A stretch of 64,000 nucleotides of DNA from Rhynchopus euleeides (lineage: Eukaryota > Euglenozoa > Diplonemea > Diplonemida > Diplonemidae). Made by a program: the position numbers and the translations under genes. Positions within the stretch are counted from its first letter, which is position 1. The number at the start of each line of letters is the position of its first letter. The stretch lies in contig OY723255.1 of NCBI GenBank assembly GCA_963210315.1, positions 682,001 through 746,000 of the forward strand, given 5' to 3'. The notes below the pieces were generated by a model that had not been told where the DNA came from, did not search any database, and saw only the letters and a list, made by a program, of their open reading frames with translations. Positions 51,490 through 59,700 of the stretch are shown here, in pieces.

Positions 51490-53853
51490 CTATGCGGGCA
51501 ACTGCGGCACGGTGAGCACATCAAAGATAGGCGGTTTGCCAAGCTTCAACGCAAGCTTGTACATTGACACGGCATGGGGTTCGATGGTATCGTCGTTGAT
51601 TGCATCGGCAGCGGTGTCCATGTTCCTTTCGTAGATGAGATGCAACGCACGGTTGCTGGCGGTGTGTGGGTTAGCAGCTGCTGCGTTCTCAAGCTCATAC
51701 ATCCATTCAGCGTTGCCTTGCGACGCACAGGTACCGACCACCTCTGAGAGGAGGCAGACTGTGCCCTGCAGCTGCACCTGTGCCACTGCACGCATGTTGT
51801 AGGTCCCGGACACGGCATCCGTGATGAAGGAGTCACACATGATGCGTACGTTCCAAGCGTTGCCACAACGCTCGATGGTGCGCACGTCGCAAGCCACGGC
51901 GCCCAGCACGCAGTGCTTCTTCAGCGTCGCACACCCCATGTTGCCGATCCGTGCCATGCCGCGTGCCACGCCGAAGTTGATGTTCCTCGATTCCTGCAGT
52001 ACGTTCAGAACCGCAGCACAGCGCGCAGCCTTCATCTGGTGCATAGGAACGGAGGCCACAGCACCGAAGCTCAGCAGCACCCGGTCCCCACTCATGTCCT
52101 GCACAATCCCGCGGTGGTGCCGTGCCTGCTCTGTCGTGGCAGCGATGTAGTCGCTGTGCATCTGCAGGACGCCGTCAGGAGGCAGCTTGTGGAAGCCGCG
52201 GATGTTGCACATCACGAGCGATACTTCCCTGCGCACCAGGCCTGCAGCGAAGGTGATGCCTGGAGCTTGCTGCATGGACATTGTGCTGCCTGTGACGCTG
52301 GCGTTGTTGCTGTCCCGCGTCGAGCGACTGACACGTGACGAGTCCGATGGAGCTGACTGCTCTGCGGATTCAGAGTCGACACACAAGCTCTGCGGCATGA
52401 ATGCACGGAACTCATGGAGTTTTGCGGTCGCAGTCGACATGCCGCCCACCAGGCCCCGCATCTCCGACACCATGAAGGTCTTGGTCTGGTAGGGTGCCAG
52501 CACACGCTGTGCCTCGCCTGTCATCATCGACCCCGCGAGCAGGATGGCGCGTTCGACGTCACGCAGCGGCAGGGCAACGAGCAGCACCTCCAAAGCTGCC
52601 GTCACGATGTCGAACACCAGCACAAGCAGCGTGAAGACGATCAGCAGCACCAACGCGTCGTTCACCTCGCCCTGCACAGACGACACGGGGGACAGCCACG
52701 TGATGTGCAGGTTGTCGAAGATGATGTCCTTCCGCACGAAGTGCTCCTCCCCGTCCAGCGACCTCTTCACCATCTGCTGCACAGGCACGCCCGCCATCTC
52801 CGTCACAGCAGCGCGCAGCAGGCGTGACAGGTTCGCAGTCCGGAAAGCACACGGTGTCTTCGACAGTCCCACCAGCAGGTTGGATGTTGAGCAGTTCTGA
52901 TCCACCAGCTCCCCACCCTGTGTGGAGGCGTACACCAGGTCCACCACAGGGTCGTACACCACGACGTGTGTCCCATGCGGTGCACGCAGTGCGTACTCCT
53001 CCAGGGGCACACGCCACGACGAGTAGAGGAACTGCGAATACTTCACGATGGCGCGGTACCTGCTCCACGGGTGCGGCGGGGGCGGCGGGCGGTACACGAC
53101 GTCGAGGCTGCCGTACGCATACACGTACCGTCCCGTCTCCGAGTACCACAGCATCCCCTCACGCCACCGCTCGGCCACCGCAGGTGCCGGCCGTCCTGCC
53201 GGGGATGCCTCCACTGCCTGGAAGCCGGAAGGAATGTCGGGCTCGCCAGGCACCCACGTGCGCAGCAGCTGGGCGTGGTAGTGCCCCAGGTTCAGGGCAC
53301 CAAACCAAGTCTTCTGCAGGGTCGAGGGGCTGACGTGGTAGAGATCGAGCGCGTTCGGATCGGTGTTCCCAGGCAACGCCGACATCGCCCCTGTCCCCGA
53401 TATCGTATACATCTGGTAGCTCCCGTCCCTCTGGGGGTCCAGCCACTGCATGCTGATCATCGCCTCGGGGGTGCGCATATACCCGTCAGCATCGGGGTGC
53501 GACACTATCACAGTCGCATCGCAGGAAAGGCCAGGGAGGGTGTTGACAGCTGCCAGCCCCTTGCTCACCTGTGAAGTCGCATACTTCTGCGGGTCCGTCT
53601 CGTTGTCAGCCATTTCATACGCATTCAGGAAGCTGGACTCAGCGTTGTGCCTCACCATCTGCATCACGTCGAGGATATCACTTTTCAGCCCTTGCAGGTC
53701 GCTGGCACTTGTCTGTGCGACTGTCTTCTCCAGCGACGACAGACTCTGGAAGTACATGATGAGCCCACCTGCCACCGATGCACAGACGGAGAGCACAGCA
53801 CCGGAGCATATCAGCAGCAGCACGGGTATGCCGCAGGCCCGCTGACCGCCCAT
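51490..53853 (-). CDS. Receptor-type class III nucleotidyl cyclase homologue 2 (probable pseudoenzyme)
   Basis: It encodes 787 residues, using the ATG at 53853 ('MGGQRACGIPVLLL'), which aligns with the paralogue. The frame stays open further upstream only because it runs through a (CT)n tract that would encode Ser-Leu repeats. It has TM1 (~7-34), a ~350-residue external region that is the most diverged part, TM2 (~395-428), a cyclase-like domain (~536-700), and TAG stop. Like copy 1, it has Asn in place of the first metal Asp ('CNIRGF'), keeps 'SGDRVLLSFGA', and lacks the canonical Asn/Arg substrate helix. A segment of ~440 bp (52402-52845) appears identical to copy 1 while the flanks differ. 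The region between 53854 and 54185 shows no gene. Confidence 0.85.
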   Translation of the reverse strand: MGGQRACGIPVLLLICSGAVLSVCASVAGGLIMYFQSLSSLEKTVAQTSASDLQGLKSDILDVMQMVRHNAESSFLNAYEMADNETDPQKYATSQVSKGLAAVNTLPGLSCDATVIVSHPDADGYMRTPEAMISMQWLDPQRDGSYQMYTISGTGAMSALPGNTDPNALDLYHVSPSTLQKTWFGALNLGHYHAQLLRTWVPGEPDIPSGFQAVEASPAGRPAPAVAERWREGMLWYSETGRYVYAYGSLDVVYRPPPPPHPWSRYRAIVKYSQFLYSSWRVPLEEYALRAPHGTHVVVYDPVVDLVYASTQGGELVDQNCSTSNLLVGLSKTPCAFRTANLSRLLRAAVTEMAGVPVQQMVKRSLDGEEHFVRKDIIFDNLHITWLSPVSSVQGEVNDALVLLIVFTLLVLVFDIVTAALEVLLVALPLRDVERAILLAGSMMTGEAQRVLAPYQTKTFMVSEMRGLVGGMSTATAKLHEFRAFMPQSLCVDSESAEQSAPSDSSRVSRSTRDSNNASVTGSTMSMQQAPGITFAAGLVRREVSLVMCNIRGFHKLPPDGVLQMHSDYIAATTEQARHHRGIVQDMSGDRVLLSFGAVASVPMHQMKAARCAAVLNVLQESRNINFGVARGMARIGNMGCATLKKHCVLGAVACDVRTIERCGNAWNVRIMCDSFITDAVSGTYNMRAVAQVQLQGTVCLLSEVVGTCASQGNAEWMYELENAAAANPHTASNRALHLIYERNMDTAADAINDDTIEPHAVSMYKLALKLGKPPIFDVLTVPQLPA

Positions 53854-54183
53854 CGTTATACTGTTGGCACGACGGCTGTGGGTTGTGGTGGTGGTGCGGT
53901 GGTGCGAGGTGGTGACACAATGACAGCATGGCAATGGGGAACACCACCACCCACCCCCCCCCCCCCCCCGACGCGCGGCATTCGACACGGGGGAGGGATG
54001 GGGAGTGGGGAGGGAGGGAGGAGGCGCAGATATCTTCGGAGGCGTCAGCGGTGCCGGTGGTAAACATATGCAGGTTAGCGATGGGATAGCGGGCACGAGG
54101 GGGCTGCTGGCCTCTGTTGGGGGAGAGGGAGTGGGGAGGGAGGCACACACACCACACATCCTTTTGCCCTGAAAGCGGCAAAG

Positions 54184-54432
<249 letters not shown>

Positions 54433-54617
54433 CTGTACTTCATTGGTCGCGCCCCGCGGCTGGTGGAGTCCCACTTCAGGAGGAGGGGGTCCGGCCCTTT
54501 GCCGCGCCCCCTCCGCCACCCCGTTCAACACACACATCATACCCCGGACCCTCCCCCCCGTCATCCCGTGCCTGATTCCCCCCGTGCTTGGTACCAACTC
54601 CCCCGCCCCGGCCTACA

Positions 54618-56759
54618 ATGGCCATGATCGCGAGGATCAAGCGGCTGCAGGCGTCGACGCAGCAGCTTCTCGCAAGCGGGCGCAAACTCTCGGAGGACGA
54701 ACTGGACGTCGTTATGACGTTCATGGAGCAGCAGGGCGCGCTGCTCGTGACGCTGTTGGGTGGTGAAACACCTACTACCTCTGCAAGCCCGCCGATGGCG
54801 GCGCCACCCGCACAGCAGCAGCAGCATCAGCATCAACATCAGCATCAGCATCTGCAGGCGCCACAGCAGGCGCAACAACAACCGAAGAAGAAGTCGAACG
54901 AGGCATCATCGACAAAGCATCCGCACACCACGGCGCAGCAGCAGCAGCAGCAGCCGACGCAGAAGCCGAAGCAACAGCAAGGGCAGCATCAACAGCGGAA
55001 GGGGCCGGCAGCGACGGCCCCCCAGCAAGGATCCGGGTGGGTGACGATGGCGCGCAAGCCGCCCGTGCCACCTCCCCCGGCCCTCGCGGCCCCCCCGGCG
55101 GCTTCAATTGCCGCCACGCAGATCGGGGTCGCGCCGCGCGGGCTCCTCTTCGCGCAGCAGGCGAAGCGCGCGAAGGAGCTGCTTGAACTCGCGCAGGCAG
55201 CGGTAGCGGAGGACTCGCAGCGTGCCTATGCTGTGATCTGCGGGACACGCTTCGCCGGCGCGTCGGAGGAGATGCTCACCCTGGTGGGTGGGATGGTGCG
55301 CCCGCTGTGGGTGGCGACGGCGGGGAACATCCCCTTTAACAGCGGGGTGCCGGCGGGAAGCGACGGCGTGCCGGGCGTTGCCCATGTCGACGCCGTCCCA
55401 CGGGGGGAGGAGCGGACGAGGGTGCTCGTCTTCTGCGTGGCCGCGGCTCACACGTCGAAGGACACGTGGACCGCGCTGACGACGGGCACCGACAGCCTGA
55501 CGGTCCTGCAGGGGCTGGCGCGGCGGGCGGCGAGCGACGCCGGCAAGGTGCGGGTGCGGCCGGAGCAGGTGTGGCGGCCACAGTGGCGCAAGGGCCGGGT
55601 GGACGCGATGGTGCGTGTGCCACGGGAGGCTGTCACCAGCCTCCTTCAGGCGTCGGGGGCAGGAGGCTGTTTCTGGAAGGAGCTGCAATTTGCCGGCGGC
55701 CGCGAGCCGTACGCGGCGATTCCCCTCTGCAAGGGTACAACACTGTCGGAGGCACGCGCCGCCGCGAAGGGGCTGGGACCCGCTGCGCTCGGTCTGGTGT
55801 ACGGCGTGAGGACACTGTCGGTTCGCGTGGCGACACCCCAGCAGGCTGAGGCGGTGCGCGCCAACCTCGGAGATAAAGCTGAACCGGCTCGTGACCCCCT
55901 CATGAAATGGGTGGTATCCGGGGCCCGTGGGCAAGAGCACGCCGACGACATCCTGTTCGACTTGCGGCGGGCGGGAAATGGCTGGAACGCGAGTGTGATA
56001 AACTCGCGCGCTAAAAGCGGACAGCGCGTGCTCGTCGTAACGGCGCCAACACCCCCCCCCTTTAGTTGTATAACGAGGGCGGGCCGCCCCTCCCTCTGGG
56101 TGAGGGAATGGGCGAAAGAGGACGCCCCCCCGCAGGATGTGCGGCGGTTCAAGCCCGCGCCCGCGGCTGGCCCCCCGGCCAAGGTGAAGCTGCCGGAGCG
56201 CTACGTGTCATCCCCACCGACGACACCTATCGCCCCCCCGCAGGTCTCCCCGCAGGCCCCTCCGCAGGACCCCCCGCCGCCTCCACAGGCACCGCCAGCC
56301 GCGGCCCAGGCTGAACCCGCCGCAGATGAGACCGCGGCCCCTCCTCCTGCCGCCGGCGGGGGCGACGACGTTGACGACGAGAGCTCCGCCGACATGCTCT
56401 CAGCTGACGGGGAGGACGGTGCCCCGCGTGCGGACGCCAACGGCAAGCGGCGTCGGGTGGTCTCCGGGGGCGACGGGGCCGAAGAGGAGGACGACATCGA
56501 CGAGATGCTGGGGCAGCCTTCGTCGAAGGGCTGGGGGGAGCGCATCAGCTCTGCGGTGTCCGACGCGATGGACTACGTCTCCCCGATCCGCAAGAGGAAT
56601 GTGAGCATCCACATTCACCAATGGGGCGTCGGGTACAAGGCCACAATGAACACCCGCTGCCAGCTGTGCGAAGCGGTCGTGGGCAGGCAGTACACGCTGA
56701 AAAGCTGCGAGGGATGCAATCAGGTGGCATGCGCGAGCTGTGCAAACCTGCACAAGTGA
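54618..56759 (+). CDS. LINE-B ORF1: nucleic-acid-binding protein with C-terminal zinc motif
   Basis: It encodes 713 residues from the ATG at 54618. The order is a short helical N-terminus; a Gln/His/Lys-rich low-complexity region (~60-150) with (HQ)n; a globular part (~165-500) beginning 'QIGVAPRGLLFAQQAKRAKELLELA', which I do not recognise; a Pro-rich then acidic Asp/Glu linker (~525-640); and a C-terminal Cys cluster C-x2-C-x12-C-x2-C-x4-C-x2-C ('CQLCEAV...CEGCNQVACASC') three residues before the stop. The role is inferred as the RNA-binding ORF1p of a LINE. The ORF ends in TGA-C and the frame continues open into ORF2. Confidence 0.8.
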   Translation: MAMIARIKRLQASTQQLLASGRKLSEDELDVVMTFMEQQGALLVTLLGGETPTTSASPPMAAPPAQQQQHQHQHQHQHLQAPQQAQQQPKKKSNEASSTKHPHTTAQQQQQQPTQKPKQQQGQHQQRKGPAATAPQQGSGWVTMARKPPVPPPPALAAPPAASIAATQIGVAPRGLLFAQQAKRAKELLELAQAAVAEDSQRAYAVICGTRFAGASEEMLTLVGGMVRPLWVATAGNIPFNSGVPAGSDGVPGVAHVDAVPRGEERTRVLVFCVAAAHTSKDTWTALTTGTDSLTVLQGLARRAASDAGKVRVRPEQVWRPQWRKGRVDAMVRVPREAVTSLLQASGAGGCFWKELQFAGGREPYAAIPLCKGTTLSEARAAAKGLGPAALGLVYGVRTLSVRVATPQQAEAVRANLGDKAEPARDPLMKWVVSGARGQEHADDILFDLRRAGNGWNASVINSRAKSGQRVLVVTAPTPPPFSCITRAGRPSLWVREWAKEDAPPQDVRRFKPAPAAGPPAKVKLPERYVSSPPTTPIAPPQVSPQAPPQDPPPPPQAPPAAAQAEPAADETAAPPPAAGGGDDVDDESSADMLSADGEDGAPRADANGKRRRVVSGGDGAEEEDDIDEMLGQPSSKGWGERISSAVSDAMDYVSPIRKRNVSIHIHQWGVGYKATMNTRCQLCEAVVGRQYTLKSCEGCNQVACASCANLHK

Positions 56760-56760
56760 C
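56757..56760 (+). promoter_or_regulatory. TGA-C stop between LINE-B ORF1 and ORF2; candidate readthrough site
   Basis: ORF1 stops at TGA (56757-56759) followed by CTT, and the same frame stays open for 1877 codons. ORF2 has no ATG before its endonuclease active-site residues: the first in-frame ATG is in 'TKHMQEEV' near 56955, after the 'CLQET' Glu. AUG initiation would therefore remove essential residues, which favours readthrough of the UGA. Confidence 0.6.
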
Positions 56761-59700
56761 TTCCCACCCGGGATAAGCGACTCGCAGATGCTGCGTATCT
56801 GCGCCTCCCCACGCACGGGGACATCGAGACGAACCCAGGCCCCGCTATCACCCTGGCTTCCGTGAATGTGACGGCGCTGCTTCCTCACCTCGAGAAGATC
56901 ACGCTGATCCCTGCCGACATCGTCTGTCTACAAGAAACTGCCCTGACCAAGCACATGCAGGAAGAGGTATCGACGCACCTTTCCCAGGAGCGGATATGGT
57001 CCACGGCTTGGGGTGCACCCCGCGACGGCGTTAAAGGCAACCTTGTGAAAGGCACCAAAGGCGGAGTCGGCATCCTTGCGCGGAAGCCCGCCCCGCTCGT
57101 GCGCCTCTCCACCCCCACGACACTGGAACGTTTTGCAAGCGATGGCCGTTTTGTACACGCAAAGGTGGCAATCGGAGATGGTAGCTCCTTCCTGCACGTC
57201 CTATGCGTGTACGCCCCGTCGGGTCAGAAGCGGCGCAAGTCTGGGAAAACCTTCGCCGAACGGGAGCGACTCCTGCATGCGGTGCTGCTAGACTACGGCA
57301 GATGCTTGGGCGACGTGCCGGTAGTGGTGATGGGCGACCTCAACACCGACAGGGATGCGTCGCCCACCCTCGCACATGCACTGGACAACTACTGGGCCGA
57401 TGCTGCGGCACTGGCCGCACAGGCCACCGGCACCACGCCCCCTTCAACCTTCACCTCCACTACATGCGAGGGGACACGTATCGACTACGCGCTGCTGAAC
57501 CCGATCGCAGCGCAGGCCCTTACGGCGTGCGATGTTCGGGACGTGGGAGTGCCGAACCACCTCTGCGTGACGATGACTCTCGACGTTCAGGTCTTCGACC
57601 AGACGTGCCTCAAATACAGGGTCCCCAAGCAAATCCGCGTTCCTCGGGCCCCCCCCGGGGATACCACCGCGCCCCCTCCTACTCCATCCCTCTCGGGGTT
57701 CGAGGGAGCCCTGCGGCGGGGCGACCTTGACAATGCCTGGAAACTGCTCTGCGAAGCGTGCGAGACCTACCTCGTGCAATTGGCGGGACTTTCAGCTGGT
57801 GCCTCCCGCGCCTACATCGGCCGTGGGGATGTACGCGAGCCACGGAAGGTCCGCCTGTGTGCGAGGGAATCACGGGCACCGGATGGGCTGGGAGCCGCGT
57901 CCTGCCGTGAGCTGAAACTGCGCGCTGCCATCCGACGCCTAGAGGAGTTGGTGGGCGCCCGCATGCGTCTTGGCAACGGCCTGCTGCCATACGATGTTTC
58001 ACGCTGCTGGGAGAAGTGCAGAACACTGGTATGTGAGCTGCCCACCAACCAGGATGTGCCGGCTGGCGGCCGGCGCGACGGTACCCCGCCCCTTGCGGTG
58101 CTCCAACGCCTCCTCCACGGGACGCGCGCGGAGTGCCGACGGATTCTCTCTGAGGTGGTGCACCAGCGCCGAGGCCTGCTCCGCGACGACTTCCGGAGAC
58201 GTTGCCGTGAGGATGCGAAGAGTGTCGTGGCGATGCTGAAGGGAGAGACGCCCAGCACTGCCGACACGGTGCGGCGACCGGACGGGACCTTCACCGCCAA
58301 CCTCGCTGAGATGGACAGCATCCTGCAAGGAGCCTGGGACAGCATCCTGCGGCTGTACCCTGATCGCGTTGGGGAACCCGAATTTGCGCCGTTCATGGAG
58401 CGCTTCGGGAAATACGTACACCACACTCCGATGACTATATCCGACATCACGGGGTCAGACCTCATCGCGCTGGCACAGATGAAGCTAGCGAAGTCCAAGT
58501 CGGGCACCTGCGGCGTCGACGGCTGGAGACTGGAAGAGGTTGCACTTCTGCCGGTGGGGCTAATGGATGGGTTTGCAGCCCTCTTCAACAGCATCGAGCG
58601 TACCGGCTCTTGGCCCGAGGCGCTGAGAACCGCACTGGTGACGCTCATCCCCAAGGGCGAATACGCTGGCGACCCGCTCGGACTTCGGCCCATCACGGTC
58701 ACGAGCCTGGTGTACCGCATATGGGCCTGCCGCCGTCTGCAGGATGTTGTCGTATGGCAGGAGGGCTGGATTGACCCCTCTCAACACGGCTTCCGCCCCG
58801 GCCACCGCGCCGACGACGCGCTGATGGACCTCACGACCCAGATTGAGGAAACGCTCCTGGACAAGGACACCTCGATCTACCTCCTGGCGCTCGACTTCTC
58901 GAAATGTTTCGACAGGGTACCCCAGCGCTTAGTCCTGGAGCTGGCGCGTGCAATGGGGCTGCACGAGCGCATCCTCCGGCCGCTGGAAGCGATGTACTCG
59001 CGCCTCCGCCGTCGCTTCAAGACCCCACTCGGAGTGGGGGGGGAGTTCGATGTGACGAACGGAATTCTTCAGGGCTGCCCATTGTCGGTCGTCCTCATCA
59101 ACGCGCTGCTCTCCGTCCTGGTGAAAGCGATCCAGGAAGAGAGCGGGGGGGCCCTCAGCATATCGTACGCGGATGACGCCACTATCATCTCGCGTGTCTC
59201 TGAGGCGCTGACACAACGTGGCGCGGACATCACGGGCGAGTTCTGCGCAATAACGGGAATGCGCCTAAACGAAAAGAAGACCATTGCCATGGGCGTGCAT
59301 CGCGTGGACCCCTCCTCTGGCGCACGCCCTCGATATGTCGGCACCATCGCTGTAAATGGGGCCACCTTCCCCACCAAAACCGCCTCACCTGCACTAGGCG
59401 TGCGCGTCTGTGTGTCACCAGCGTTCATAGACCGCGGCGACGACGGACGGGCGAGTAAAGCGCATGCCCCCTTACGCCGCCTGGGCAGCTCGCCTGCGAC
59501 CTTTGAGCAGCGACACGGCCTGATTGCTGGCGCAGTCATGCCCCGAGCGATCTTCGGTGGCTGGTATGCGCCCATTGACCACCGGGTCCTCCGCGACCTA
59601 GAGACCCGAGCCTCAAACTGCCTATACGGTGACCGCCATCCCTCCCGCAGCACCGCAGCGGCCCTCTCCATTGCCTCGAAGGGACACCTCCTTCACCCAG

